From positions 34,523-98,522 of the forward strand of contig JAKOTN010000097.1 of the NCBI GenBank assembly GCA_029776255.1: a stretch of DNA of 64,000 nt, read 5' to 3'. Origin of the DNA: Pseudomonadota bacterium. Lineage in GTDB: Bacteria > Pseudomonadota > Gammaproteobacteria > Burkholderiales > Rhodocyclaceae. Below, piece after piece: positions 51,517 through 63,971 of the stretch. Both the position numbers and the translations under genes were made by a program. How positions within the stretch are numbered: position 1 is the stretch's first letter; every line of letters begins with the position of its first letter. The notes below the pieces were generated by a model, which searched no databases, was not told the origin of the DNA, and worked only from the letters and a program-made list of their open reading frames with translations.

Positions 51517-53150
51517 GTGGGTGTGCGCAGGGCGGCGAGTTTGAGTTTTTTCCGTTCGTCCTTGAGGTCTATCCGGACGACTCGCGGTAGCCAGTGCTCG
51601 ATGGCGTCGGCGGCGGCCAGCCGCTCGTCCAGGGGCCAGGCGGCGGCGTCGCGGGCCAACGCCCGGGCGAGACCGTGGAAGGTGGCGTTGGGATTTTCCT
51701 TGTTGCCGCGCAGTTGGTCGGCGCGGGCGGCGAAGTCGGCGGCGAATTGGGCGATGCGGCGGTGATTCGGCGTCATTGCCGCCAGTTCGCGCTGACGTTG
51801 TTCCTCGGCTTGCGCGGCGGCGCGCTCGGCGGCGGCGCTGGCTTCCTTCTCGGCGGCCCGCTGGGCGAGTCTGGCGGCGTGTTGGGCGAGTTTTTCTTCC
51901 CGGCGCGCCAGGCGGTCGCGGTGGTCTTCGAGCAGCGGCCGGCTGCGGCGGGCGAGTTTTTGGCGCACGGCGTCGGCAAGATGGCGGTGCCGGTCGTCGC
52001 AGGCGTCGATCCACAGCCAGCCGAAGGGCAGCAGGCTGCCGTCGCCGTGGCGAGTCGGGCTGGCGTAGCGGTTTTGGCTGGTGGTGGGGCGGAATTCGAA
52101 GGTTTGTTTGCCACCGACGCGCGGGCCGAGGATTTTGATGCGGCGCAAACCGTCGAGCGTCACCGATTCGGCGCCGGCGTGACGCCCGACGCGTAACAGA
52201 AAGCCTTGCCGGGCGGCGAGCAGTTCGCCGAGTTCGTTGCCCAACAGGTCGGCGATCAGCGCCGACCAGTTCTTGTCGAGGAGGTGACCGAGAACCGGGT
52301 GCCGGAGTTCTTGTTCCAAACGCGGGCGGTAGTAGGCGTTGCAGGCGTCGCACAAGGCGCGCCATGAAATTCTGGCGCCGGGGCCGAAACGCATCTCGCC
52401 GACGAAGGCGGTCGGCAGGGCCTCGGGAATGGTTTCGAGAAAGATTTTTAATTCCGAATTCGGGTCCTTGTCGCCGGGACGCGGCAGCCGCTTGCGCTTG
52501 CTGATGGCGTAGAGCACGCGGCCGGGTGGCGGGTTGTCGGCGTCTTCGGGGTTGGCGTCGGCCAGCGCCAGCAGGCGGAAGGGGTCGTTCTGGAATTCGC
52601 CGGCCCGGTAACCCAAAAGGCGTTGCTCGATGGTGGCGGCGGAGTTCTTGCCGGAGCGATCCTGCCAGTCGATATCGCTGTCGAGCGATTTCTGGTTCAG
52701 CCAGGCGGTGCGGATGCTGCCCTTGAGCGAACTGCCGGGCAGGTAGGGCGCGTTGTCGAGCGGCCGGTAGGCGGTGCGCGCCAGTTGGAAATTGTTGTAA
52801 GTGGCTTCGCCGTTCGGGTCGCGATGCGTCGGTTGTCCGATCTTGTCGGCGTATTCGCGGGCCAGCGCCGGCACGATGTCGACTTGATGGCGGGCGAGTT
52901 GGGCCAAGCCGGCCGCCGATTCACGGAAGAAGCGTTGAATGGCGCCGATGGGTTCGGCCTGCTCGGCGAGCCTGGCGAGTTGCCGGTGTTCTTTTTCGCT
53001 CAGGGCGTCGGCGAGATCGGCCGCGTCGAAGGCGTGCAGCAGGCCGTCGTGGATGACGAAGCCGCTGGGTTCGTAAACGTCGCCGCAGCCGATGTGCACC
53101 GGGGAAAGAGTGGAAATGGCCAGGACGCGGGTGGACGGGTGGGTGCTCAC
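51513..53150 (-). CDS. csm5: Type III-A RAMP protein Csm5 with long C-terminal extension (GTG start)
   Basis: LAISTLSPVHIGCGDVYEPSGFVIHDGLLHAFD...YLPGSSLKGSIRTAWLNQ. Confidence 0.9.
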   Translation of the reverse strand: MSTHPSTRVLAISTLSPVHIGCGDVYEPSGFVIHDGLLHAFDAADLADALSEKEHRQLARLAEQAEPIGAIQRFFRESAAGLAQLARHQVDIVPALAREYADKIGQPTHRDPNGEATYNNFQLARTAYRPLDNAPYLPGSSLKGSIRTAWLNQKSLDSDIDWQDRSGKNSAATIEQRLLGYRAGEFQNDPFRLLALADANPEDADNPPPGRVLYAISKRKRLPRPGDKDPNSELKIFLETIPEALPTAFVGEMRFGPGARISWRALCDACNAYYRPRLEQELRHPVLGHLLDKNWSALIADLLGNELGELLAARQGFLLRVGRHAGAESVTLDGLRRIKILGPRVGGKQTFEFRPTTSQNRYASPTRHGDGSLLPFGWLWIDACDDRHRHLADAVRQKLARRSRPLLEDHRDRLARREEKLAQHAARLAQRAAEKEASAAAERAAAQAEEQRQRELAAMTPNHRRIAQFAADFAARADQLRGNKENPNATFHGLARALARDAAAWPLDERLAAADAIEHWLPRVVRIDLKDERKKLKLAALRTPT

Positions 53151-54127
53151 GGTGTGTGCTCCAGGGCGATGGGAACGACGGGGCTGTAACCTTGGTGTAC
53201 GGTGGCGGTTTCGGCCTTGGAAAGCCGGCCGTCGCCACCGAGTCCCTGGCCGATGAACAGGCGTCGCCGCCAGCCGTCGGCCGGGGTGAACACGGCGCCG
53301 GTGGCGGCGAGCAGGATCGGGGTTTTGAACGGTTTTCCGGTCGTCGCCAGAATATTGCCGTGTCGGCCGAAGCGGGTCAGTACCCGCCAATAGCTGCGTT
53401 CGGCGGTGAAACCTTGCCCTTGCGGCGCGCACGGGGCGAGGGTCCAGTACGCGCTGGCGGCGGCCGGCGACGCGAAGGCGGCGGGTTGGAGGCTGTCGAC
53501 GGTGAATTTTCCGAGACCGACGCTGGCGTCGCGGCCATATCCGCCGTCGCCGAGCGCGGCCAACAGGGCGACGGTTTCCGCCGCGCTGACGCGCTGTTCG
53601 TCGAGAAGCAGGTAAAGGTCGATCTTCTGGTCGACGGCATGGTGGATTCGCGGCGCGGTGTAGGGAGCGAAGGCGCCCTCGCCGGTGGTGCCGCTCAGGC
53701 GATTGAGGGTGTTGTGCGCCTGGATGTCGTGTCGTGGCGCCTGGCCGCCGTAAGCGACGGTGTCGTCGTCGGCCACCCGCGGCATCGCCAGGAGGGTTTC
53801 GCCGGCATGCCGGCAGGCAATCCAGCGTTTTTGACGGTCGGCCTTGCGGCTGGCCTTGCAGGCGTCGGGGCCGGCGGCGAGATCGTCCAGGTGCCGTGGC
53901 AGGGTGGGACGCGGCAGGTAGCCGCTCGGGAAGCCGTCGGAGACGACCAGCCACGGCTTGCCGGTGGTGTAGCCGTCGAGGCGGCGTCGCAACTCGGCGT
54001 CGCCGGCGGTTTCACGCAAGGTCCAGCACAATTGACCGAAGAGGGTGTCGCCGGCCAGTGGCGTGCCGAGCGGCGTGCGCAGGGTCAGCGTGGCGCGGTG
54101 CAGGACGTGATGGGTGGCGTCGCTCAT
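53147..54127 (-). CDS. csm4: Type III-A RAMP protein Csm4
   Basis: HRATLTLRTPLGTPLAGDTLFGQLCWTLRE...GYGRDASVGLGKFTVD. Confidence 0.9.
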   Translation of the reverse strand: MSDATHHVLHRATLTLRTPLGTPLAGDTLFGQLCWTLRETAGDAELRRRLDGYTTGKPWLVVSDGFPSGYLPRPTLPRHLDDLAAGPDACKASRKADRQKRWIACRHAGETLLAMPRVADDDTVAYGGQAPRHDIQAHNTLNRLSGTTGEGAFAPYTAPRIHHAVDQKIDLYLLLDEQRVSAAETVALLAALGDGGYGRDASVGLGKFTVDSLQPAAFASPAAASAYWTLAPCAPQGQGFTAERSYWRVLTRFGRHGNILATTGKPFKTPILLAATGAVFTPADGWRRRLFIGQGLGGDGRLSKAETATVHQGYSPVVPIALEHTP

Positions 54128-54130
54128 GAT

Positions 54131-54841
54131 TCAGGCGACCGCGACGAAGGCGTCGATGGCGTCGAAGTCGGCCTGGATCGGACGGCCGTCGAGCGTCAGA
54201 TCGCGCAGGGCGAGCTTGCCGTAGCCGCGCGAGCCGGAGCCGCCGAGGCTGTCGGCTTCCAGCAGCTTGAGGCCGCGCAGCAGCAAGGGCAGCAATTCCT
54301 CGTCGTCGATCACTTTCAGCGACAGCCGGAAATCGAACTCGGCGCCGGCGATGACGCGCTCGATGAAGCGCGGGTCTTTGGCGACGCCGGCGATGCGATC
54401 GATGCGGTTTTCGCTCTTGGCTTCGGTGACCAGGAGGTGACGCGCTTCAAGGCTGGCCAGCCAGTCGGCGTTGAGCGCGCAATCCCAGAAGGCGATGCGG
54501 GTGGGGCCGATCGCTCTGACCAGATCCTCGACGTTGCCGCCGGGCGCGCCGCCGAACAGGCGCAGCAGGTCGCGCGCCGCCGGCGTGTCGTGCCGACGCA
54601 GGTGCTCGAAGGAGAAGGGCTGGCCGTTGGCGACGCCGACCAGCCCAAGCCGCCATTCGAGCAGCGAGCGGATCTTGCCCTTGAGCGAGGAACCGGGAAT
54701 GTAGGGCTTGTCGTTGAGCGGGTTCTTGATCACCGGGCTATCGGTGCCGCCGATGCGCATCTCGGTGTCGCCGGCGCCGATATGCAGGCCGCTTTTCAGG
54801 ACGAGGGTGGCGTTGAGTTGTTTGATCCGGGTGAGTTGCAT
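54131..54841 (-). CDS. csm3: Type III-A RAMP protein Csm3
   Basis: LVLKSGLHIGAGDTEMRIGGTDSPVIKNPLNDKPYIPGSSLKGKIRSLLEW. Confidence 0.94.
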   Translation of the reverse strand: MQLTRIKQLNATLVLKSGLHIGAGDTEMRIGGTDSPVIKNPLNDKPYIPGSSLKGKIRSLLEWRLGLVGVANGQPFSFEHLRRHDTPAARDLLRLFGGAPGGNVEDLVRAIGPTRIAFWDCALNADWLASLEARHLLVTEAKSENRIDRIAGVAKDPRFIERVIAGAEFDFRLSLKVIDDEELLPLLLRGLKLLEADSLGGSGSRGYGKLALRDLTLDGRPIQADFDAIDAFVAVA

Positions 54842-54861
54842 GGGGTGAGCTCCTTGGATGT

Positions 54862-55233
54862 TCAGCCGCGCAGGGCCTTGAGGAAGCCGAGGACGGCTTC
54901 GAAGTGCAGACGGAAATGGTCGAGCGCCTTGGCGCTGGTGGTCGTTTTCAGGCACTCGCGAAACCAGAGGACGAATTGTTCGTCGACCAGCTTGCGCCCC
55001 TTGGCATAGGCGACCTTGGCGTTGAGCATGCGGATGAAGGCTTCGTACTGGGTGAACTTGTTGTCGTCGCCGTCGATGCGTTCCTGCCAGCCGACAAGCT
55101 CATCGTAAAAGCGGCGAATCTGCGTCGGCTTGTTGAGGGTTGACGTCGCCTGATTCAGTCGCTGGGCGACTTCTTCGGCGTGTTGATTGAACAGTTCCGG
55201 ATCGGGCGGGTCGGCGGTGAAATTGAAGGGCAT
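54862..55233 (-). CDS. csm2: Type III-A small subunit Csm2
   Basis: STLNKPTQIRRFYDELVGWQERI...FIRMLNAKVAYAKGRK..; between cas10 and csm3. Confidence 0.9.
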   Translation of the reverse strand: MPFNFTADPPDPELFNQHAEEVAQRLNQATSTLNKPTQIRRFYDELVGWQERIDGDDNKFTQYEAFIRMLNAKVAYAKGRKLVDEQFVLWFRECLKTTTSAKALDHFRLHFEAVLGFLKALRG

Positions 55234-55318
55234 CGTGGAATCTCCTTGCGGGTAGTGTGCTACGAGCGGCGGGTGGTGTCTGGAACGGCAAGCTTGTCGC
55301 GGGTGCGTGGGCGGTGGC

Positions 55319-57946
55319 TCATTGGCGACGACGGTAGAGCAGCACCGATAACGGTAACCGATAGGCGCCCTTGTGGGCGTTGAGCGCGCCGCCGATTTCA
55401 CGGAGGGCGTCGGCGAGTAATTGGTCGCGGGATGCCGGCGCGCCACCGTTGCTCTTGATGCGTTCGCGGAAGAAGCGGCTGAGCCGGTAGTGAAGCCGCG
55501 AGCGCCAGATCGCGTCTCGCGGCGCCGTGCTCTCGGCCTTGTCGGCGAGATGCAGCAGGGTGTAGGCCAAGCCGCTGGAAAATGCCGCGTCGTGCTGGTC
55601 GGCACGGGCCATCAGCGCTTCGAGCGCCGCCAGCCGCGAGCCCAGCAGCGTGTGCCAGTCGCGCCAGGGGATGGCGTGCCGCCAGAGGCTGGCGGCGTTT
55701 TTACCGGGAAGGCGCTTGGCGTCGTGCAGGGCTTTCTCGGCGCTGCGCGCGAGATGGCGGACCGGGGTTCGCGGGTGGGTCATGGTCAGACCGGCGGAGA
55801 AACTCAGGCGCGGGTTGGCGACGTAGGCGGAAAATTTCTCGCGTAGCTCGCCGGCCAGCGCGAGGGTGGATTCCCAGGGGCCGATCAGGAAGAAGTCGTC
55901 GCCGCCGGCGAAAACGGTATAGGTGTGCCGGTAGCGCGCGGTCTGACACGCGTCGTGTCCGTGCTCGCAATACCAGGGTAGCCAGAGCGCGAAAAAGGCG
56001 TTGATCTGTCGCGACAGCGAGGCCATTTTGGCGAAGGTGGGTTTTTCAAGGCCGTTCTGAAACATGTCACCGAGGTCGTCGATGTCGCCCTTGAGCGTCA
56101 GCAAGGCGATTTCGCCTTGCCAGCGCTCGCCGTCGGTCGGTCGGCGATCTTCGCAGGCAAGATGGTGCAAGGTCTTGATCTGCCCAGGAACGACGTCGTC
56201 TTGCCAGGCGCCGTATTTTTCGGCGGTGCGCACGTCTTCCGCGTCGAAACGCGGCACGTGGCTGTTGACGAAGCGCCGGGCGTAGCCGCGCCATACCCCG
56301 CCATCGGCGTCGGCGGCGTCGAAATCCCATGTCCGCAGCAAGGCGCCGTTGCGAACCAGTTCGCCGTATTGACCGGATTCGTCGGCGGCCGGAACGATCG
56401 CCAGTCGATAGCCGAAATAGTCGAGTCCCAGCGGCGAGGGTAGCGCGGTCGTGTGTCGCGCGACCAGCAGACGGGCTTTGCGCGTCAGTTCTTCGCCGAT
56501 GCGGATCTGGTCGTCGGCCAGGGTGGACAAGGCATACGCCCGGCGTGCGGAAGGCGCGGCGTCGGCTGGGTGCCTGCCGTTGATCCGGCAAACGCCGAGA
56601 GTGTTGTCGAAACGGTCGAGAAAGCCGTTGAAGACGCTGACGGTGTCGGCGGCGCAAAGGTCGAAACGCCGATGCTTGGCGACATCGAGGGCGGTAAACA
56701 GGCGTTGTTGTAACTCGCCGAAGCGGCCGGTGGAGAAATCGTCGCACGACGCCGGGGTGCTGGCCAGGCCGACGCCGATCTCGCCGTAGGCATGCTCGAG
56801 ACACCAGGCGTTGAGCTCTTGGCGGCAGCGGGCGACGGCGGCGCTCGCGTCGGCGGTGTTCGGCGCGACGATCAGGAACTTGCCGGCGGCGTTGATGATT
56901 TGCGCGCTCGGTGGCAGGGCGAGTGCGTCGAGCAGTTTGAGCGCCGCGCATTCGGCGAGCAGCGACACCTGGAAGGAACGGCCGCGCAGCAGTTTATGGG
57001 CGTTTTTTTGCGTTTCTCCACCTTCGGCGAAGATGAAGTTTTGAATGCCGAAAAAATCGCCCTGCACGAGCAGGATTTTGCTATCGCCCCACCCGTCGCG
57101 CAGATGGTGTACTTCTTCCGTGCCTCGCGCGCGGTGCCAGCGCCACAGCGCGGTGGCCAGCGCCGCCGTGGCCTTGCTGTGGTCGTACAGCGACACTTCC
57201 GGTTTTACGCCGAAGGCGGTGGCCGAGGGAATGGCATGCGTGACGGTGAGCCACAGGCTGTCGAAATGGTCGAGCCACAACGGCAGGTTGGCAAGGTGGG
57301 ATTTCGGGATGCGTCGCACGCCGTCGAGCAGCGCGTTCCACAAGGTCAGGTATTCGGTGCGGGCGTCGGCGTCATTGGACGGGGTGCACGCGCCGACGGT
57401 GCGGGGGAAGATGCCGTCAGGCGAGAGGGGCCGCAGCGGGTAACGCCATTCCAGTTCGCCTTCCTTGACGCCGGGCCGGTGGATCTGTTCGAGCAGGGTC
57501 AGCAGACGGGCACGGTAATGGTTGTCGCGTTCCTTGCTGTTGTTGTATGTCTTGACGAACTCGTCGCGTTCGAATCCCGAAGCCACGCGGTCGGCGGTGG
57601 CGACGATCCATTGCAGGAAGGTGTCGGGGCGGTGGTGCGCGCTGGCGGCGTTGACCGCCGAGTCGGTGGCCTTGCCGTCGGCGCCGGCAAACGGCGAACA
57701 GTCGCGGCGCAGATCGGGGAAATGACCGGTTGCCTCAAGGGCGTCCCAGGCCAGGGCCGTGTAAGCGGCGTGGATGTGGCTGTGGTGGCCGTCGGGTGAG
57801 TTGCCGTGCCGGTGCCACGGGCAGTATAGATTTTTGTGTGCGTCGAGCCGGCCGTCATGGTCAATGCCGGCGCGCTCGGCCAGCTTGCCGATGTCGTGCA
57901 TGAAGGCGGCCAGCGCGATGCGGGCCGATTCGTTCAAAAGTGTCAT
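55319..57946 (-). CDS. cas10: Type III-A Cas10/Csm1
   Basis: HD motif MHDIGKLAERAG; palm TVFAGGDDFFLIG; 875 aa. Confidence 0.95.
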   Translation of the reverse strand: MTLLNESARIALAAFMHDIGKLAERAGIDHDGRLDAHKNLYCPWHRHGNSPDGHHSHIHAAYTALAWDALEATGHFPDLRRDCSPFAGADGKATDSAVNAASAHHRPDTFLQWIVATADRVASGFERDEFVKTYNNSKERDNHYRARLLTLLEQIHRPGVKEGELEWRYPLRPLSPDGIFPRTVGACTPSNDADARTEYLTLWNALLDGVRRIPKSHLANLPLWLDHFDSLWLTVTHAIPSATAFGVKPEVSLYDHSKATAALATALWRWHRARGTEEVHHLRDGWGDSKILLVQGDFFGIQNFIFAEGGETQKNAHKLLRGRSFQVSLLAECAALKLLDALALPPSAQIINAAGKFLIVAPNTADASAAVARCRQELNAWCLEHAYGEIGVGLASTPASCDDFSTGRFGELQQRLFTALDVAKHRRFDLCAADTVSVFNGFLDRFDNTLGVCRINGRHPADAAPSARRAYALSTLADDQIRIGEELTRKARLLVARHTTALPSPLGLDYFGYRLAIVPAADESGQYGELVRNGALLRTWDFDAADADGGVWRGYARRFVNSHVPRFDAEDVRTAEKYGAWQDDVVPGQIKTLHHLACEDRRPTDGERWQGEIALLTLKGDIDDLGDMFQNGLEKPTFAKMASLSRQINAFFALWLPWYCEHGHDACQTARYRHTYTVFAGGDDFFLIGPWESTLALAGELREKFSAYVANPRLSFSAGLTMTHPRTPVRHLARSAEKALHDAKRLPGKNAASLWRHAIPWRDWHTLLGSRLAALEALMARADQHDAAFSSGLAYTLLHLADKAESTAPRDAIWRSRLHYRLSRFFRERIKSNGGAPASRDQLLADALREIGGALNAHKGAYRLPLSVLLYRRRQ

Positions 57947-57965
57947 GGTCGTCTGTTTCCTGGGT

Positions 57966-60362
<2,397 letters not shown>

Positions 60363-60624
60363 TTATCAATGGAATGGCGAAATCGCAAGCTTGTGGCGTG
60401 GCAAGCGATCCGCCGGGACGATGATCGGGTGAGGGTGTCTTTTTTGGCCGGGCCAGGGTTTGCGCGATGATGAATCGCGGATGAACGGGGCATTAAGTCG
60501 TTGTTCAGCTTTCCGGCGATAAGGTGCGCTCCTGACCGCGGCTGGATCGAGACGCCGTGGCAGAACGCGGCGCGTCGCTGTTGTGCGGCGCGCCGATCCA
60601 TTACTGATAAAAGGACCACGACAG

Positions 60625-60882
60625 ATGAAAAAAATAATTGCCGCCGCGCTGCTGAGCGCCGTTACCGCCAGTGCGTTCGCTGGACCGACCTGCAATGTGC
60701 CAGAGGCGCAGTGGATGAAGGAAGCCGATTTCATCGCCAGCAAGGAGGCGCAGGGTTTCAAGATCAAGACCTTCAAGGTCAGCAAGGGCAAGTGCTACGA
60801 GATCTATGGTTTCGACAAGGATGGCAAGAAGGTCGAGATCTATTTCAATCCCGCCACCGGCGCGGAAATCGAGCGCAAGTAA
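60625..60882 (+). CDS. PepSY-like small secreted protein
   Basis: MKKIIAAALLSAVTASAFA signal peptide; CYEIYGFDKDGKKVEIYFNPATGAEIERK. Confidence 0.85.
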   Translation: MKKIIAAALLSAVTASAFAGPTCNVPEAQWMKEADFIASKEAQGFKIKTFKVSKGKCYEIYGFDKDGKKVEIYFNPATGAEIERK

Positions 60883-60962
60883 CGCCGGGCATGGTCGGGT
60901 GGGCGTCCGACGGCGCCGGCCCGATCGTCGGGGCCTGTCAATGTGTCAATGGAGCGAGAGCG

Positions 60963-61529
60963 ATGAATCGGCAGCCTGCTGATGATGACTATGAATACGG
61001 TGTGCGCGTGTGGGATCTTTTCGTGCGCGTTTTCCACTGGAGTGTGGTGAGTTGCGTGGTGCTCGATTATTTCGTGGTCGACGACGGCAAACCGCTCCAT
61101 CAATGGCTGGGTTACACGGCCGCCGCGCTGGTCGGCGCCCGTATCGTTTGGGGCTTTGTCGGTTCGCGACATGCCCGGTTCGCCGATTTCTTTCCCACGC
61201 CTGCGCGTCTGGCGGCGCATTTCCGGGCGCTACGTGCCGGACAGGGCGCGTTTCATGCCGGGCACAATCCGGTCGGCGCGTTGATGATGCTGGCCTTGAT
61301 GGCGCTGGTGCTCGCGCTCGGGCTGACCGGTTTCTTGCAGACCACCGATGCATTCTGGGGCGAGGAGTGGTTGCAGGAATGGCATGAAACGCTGGCGACG
61401 CTGCTGGTTTCGCTGGCCGGCCTGCATGCCCTGGCGGCGATCGCGATGGGTCGGCTGGAGGGCACCAATCTGGTTGGCGCGATGATTACCGGCGTGAAGA
61501 TCCGTTCGCGCGACGGTGCGCGGCCGTAG
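60963..61529 (+). CDS. Cytochrome b/b561 family membrane protein
   Basis: VRVWDLFVRVFHWSVV...HQWLGYTAAALVGARIVWGFVGSRHARFADF. Confidence 0.9.
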   Translation: MNRQPADDDYEYGVRVWDLFVRVFHWSVVSCVVLDYFVVDDGKPLHQWLGYTAAALVGARIVWGFVGSRHARFADFFPTPARLAAHFRALRAGQGAFHAGHNPVGALMMLALMALVLALGLTGFLQTTDAFWGEEWLQEWHETLATLLVSLAGLHALAAIAMGRLEGTNLVGAMITGVKIRSRDGARP

Positions 61530-61551
61530 GCGCCACGAGGCCGTTTTCCGA

Positions 61552-62757
61552 TTACGTCGGGCAGGCGCTCGCCAACAAGCGGTCGCAATGGTCGGCGAGG
61601 CGGTGAACGGCGGCGTCGTTGGAAAACGACCGGTATTTTTCAGCGTGAGCGCGGGCACGTTGGGCGAAGCCGTCGTCGCCGAGCAGTTTGCCGAGCGTCT
61701 TGGCTAACAGGGCGGGCGGCTGTTCGGCGGTGTAGCCCAGTCCGCACCCGAGTTGCTGCACGCGTCGGCAGGTCATGTTTTGCTCCGTCTGCATTGGCAG
61801 CAGCAACAGGGGCTTGCCGGCGCCGAGCATGACGTCGACCATGCCGCCGGCGTGGCAGACCGCCAGATCGCATTCGTGGCGAACGCGCTCCATCAACAAC
61901 GGTTTTTCACTGAATGCCAGATTGGCGGTCTGGTGACGGAGGACATGCTGTCTGGCGACACCCTGGGCGAAGACCAGAACGCTGGCTTCAGTCCGCGATA
62001 GCGCGGTCAGGAGTTGTTCGAATGGCGGGTATTGCGATTTCAGATAGGCGAAGAGGCGGGTCGGACGTTTTCCCGGCCAGCACGGTTCGGCGCCCTGGGC
62101 GACAGTGTTGATCGCGCCGATGTAGTTTTCCGGCGCGCGCGGGCCATAGACGTCGAGATCCGGCACGCCGGTAATCAAGGTCGCCTCGGCGTCGTAGAGA
62201 TCGGCCACCAGTTCCATCGGTGGTGCCGCGAGCGCCCGCAATACGCTGTTGGCGTTATCCAGCACCCGTTTCTCGGTGTCGGCGAGGCGGATGGCCGCGG
62301 GCGGCGGTTCCCACCAGCGATAGGCCGGCAGCGGTTTCAGGCGTGGCGGCACGGCGAAACTGTTGCCGGTGACCAGGCGCGGCACGCGCAGGCCGCGAGC
62401 GGCGAGCAGGGCGGTGGGCGCATGATCGAAAACCAGCAGGTCTGGCTTGAGCAGGGTGAACAATTGCCGCCAGGCGCGGGCGATGGACAGCAGGCCCGGC
62501 GGGCTGAGAAAACCGAACAGGAACAAGGTTTCGGTGAAATTCAGCGCCGCCGGTAGCCCCTGAACCGGCGGTAGCCAAAGCGGCGCCTGCAAATATTCCA
62601 ACGCGTGCGGACCGAGCATTTCATCCGCTCGCGAAAGGTCGCGCAGAATCATCACCGGTCGGTGTCCGCGTGCGCGCAACTCCTGGGCGATGGGCAGGAA
62701 GCGGCCGATATGGCCGTAGTCGGAACCCAGTTCCCAGATCAGGGCAATGGTGGCCAT
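61552..62757 (-). CDS. UDP-glycosyltransferase-like (GT1/MGT-type) protein
   Basis: GHIGRFLPIAQELRARGHRPVMI...CDLAVCHAGGMVDVMLGAGKPLLLLPMQTEQNMTCRRVQQLGCG. Confidence 0.85.
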   Translation of the reverse strand: MATIALIWELGSDYGHIGRFLPIAQELRARGHRPVMILRDLSRADEMLGPHALEYLQAPLWLPPVQGLPAALNFTETLFLFGFLSPPGLLSIARAWRQLFTLLKPDLLVFDHAPTALLAARGLRVPRLVTGNSFAVPPRLKPLPAYRWWEPPPAAIRLADTEKRVLDNANSVLRALAAPPMELVADLYDAEATLITGVPDLDVYGPRAPENYIGAINTVAQGAEPCWPGKRPTRLFAYLKSQYPPFEQLLTALSRTEASVLVFAQGVARQHVLRHQTANLAFSEKPLLMERVRHECDLAVCHAGGMVDVMLGAGKPLLLLPMQTEQNMTCRRVQQLGCGLGYTAEQPPALLAKTLGKLLGDDGFAQRARAHAEKYRSFSNDAAVHRLADHCDRLLASACPT

Positions 62758-62825
62758 GGGGTGTGAAATGAAATTGGGCGCCAAGGGCGCCCAACGAGAG
62801 CCATATGATCGACTGCCGCCGAGAC

Positions 62826-63749
62826 TCAGCGGCGCGATCGTCTCGCGTTCAGACCGAGGCCCAACAATCCGGCGCCCAGCAGTGCCAGCGTGCCGGGAAC
62901 GGGAACCGTGGAACTCCGGTTGCCGATGATGTTCACGGGTGGGTTGAGTTGGCCGTTTTCCGCGAAATCGTTGGGATCGCCCAGGGAAGCATAAATCGAG
63001 CCGGTGCAAGAGCCGCCGTAACCCGTGCTGGCCGACATCAATGCGGGGACGTCGGTGTTGCCATAGCCTCCGCCGCACGAGGTGCCGGTCGCGAAATTCC
63101 CGTAGGCGGTGCTGACCAGATCGAAATCGATGGTCAAGCTTTGGTTGATTCCCAGGCTGCCGAGGTTCAGGCTGACATTGGTGCCGCCCCAGGAATAGTT
63201 GCCGCCGCTGAGGCTGGCGCCGTTCAGTTCGGTGCCGCCGCGGGTCAATACGCCGTCGGAATCCACCTTGGCCATGCTCGAAAACAGCGTGTTGACGCCG
63301 TTCATCTTGATGACCAAGTCGTAGCTACCGTAACCCGTGCCGGCCACGCCATTGTTGTTGGCACTCAAGCTACCGTAGTAAATGAAGAAATTCAGCGTGT
63401 AGTCGGTCGCGTAACCGTTGTTGTTGTTCAGGGTGACCGTGCGATGAAAATGGCTGCTGCTGCTGAAGACGCCCGAGCCGCTGGCGGCGGCGCGGTAGGT
63501 GCCGTAGGCGTTGCCCCAGGCTGAGGCGTCGGCATAGTTGCCACTGAAGAAGGCGCCACTGCTGGCCGAGCCGGAGATATAGGCGTCGTTGGTCGACGGC
63601 CCGAAGGTGTTGGTGGTGGTTGTAGTGGCGGTACCGTCGACGGTCAATACATTATTGATCGTGGTCGCGTAAGCGGGTGTGGCGACCAGCGCGCCCAGTC
63701 CGAGCAGATGCGCTGCCAGGACTTTCAGGGAATGAGTGTGGCAAGTCAT
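62826..63749 (-). CDS. PEP-CTERM sorting domain protein
   Basis: N-terminal signal peptide; C-terminal VPVPGTLALLGAGLLGLGLNARRSRR. Confidence 0.85.
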   Translation of the reverse strand: MTCHTHSLKVLAAHLLGLGALVATPAYATTINNVLTVDGTATTTTTNTFGPSTNDAYISGSASSGAFFSGNYADASAWGNAYGTYRAAASGSGVFSSSSHFHRTVTLNNNNGYATDYTLNFFIYYGSLSANNNGVAGTGYGSYDLVIKMNGVNTLFSSMAKVDSDGVLTRGGTELNGASLSGGNYSWGGTNVSLNLGSLGINQSLTIDFDLVSTAYGNFATGTSCGGGYGNTDVPALMSASTGYGGSCTGSIYASLGDPNDFAENGQLNPPVNIIGNRSSTVPVPGTLALLGAGLLGLGLNARRSRR

Positions 63750-63971
63750 CGGTTTTATTCCTTTTTACTGTAACGCCAATAATGGAAGCAGAATGCGTGC
63801 CATTTTTTATTGAATTGATTTAACGTTGCTAATTTAGAGGCCATGGCGGTGGGTGTAAAAAAGACCGACAAATGACCGCGCTTCGATCCGCCCGGCGAGG
63901 GCCGTTGGTTGCCGGAAGAGTCGCCACTCGCGGCGGCTATAATCGTTGCCTTGCCACTGGAACCCCGCACG

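Noticed and set aside
51517-52365. Upstream part of the 618-aa ORF 50509..52365
   Set aside because: Out-of-frame overlap with csm5; cas6 begins at MNLPTTF (51516).
53156-55009. 617-aa plus-strand ORF opposite csm3-csm4
   Set aside because: Antisense shadow of GC-rich csm genes; low-complexity Gly/Val/Ala product with no recognisable domain.
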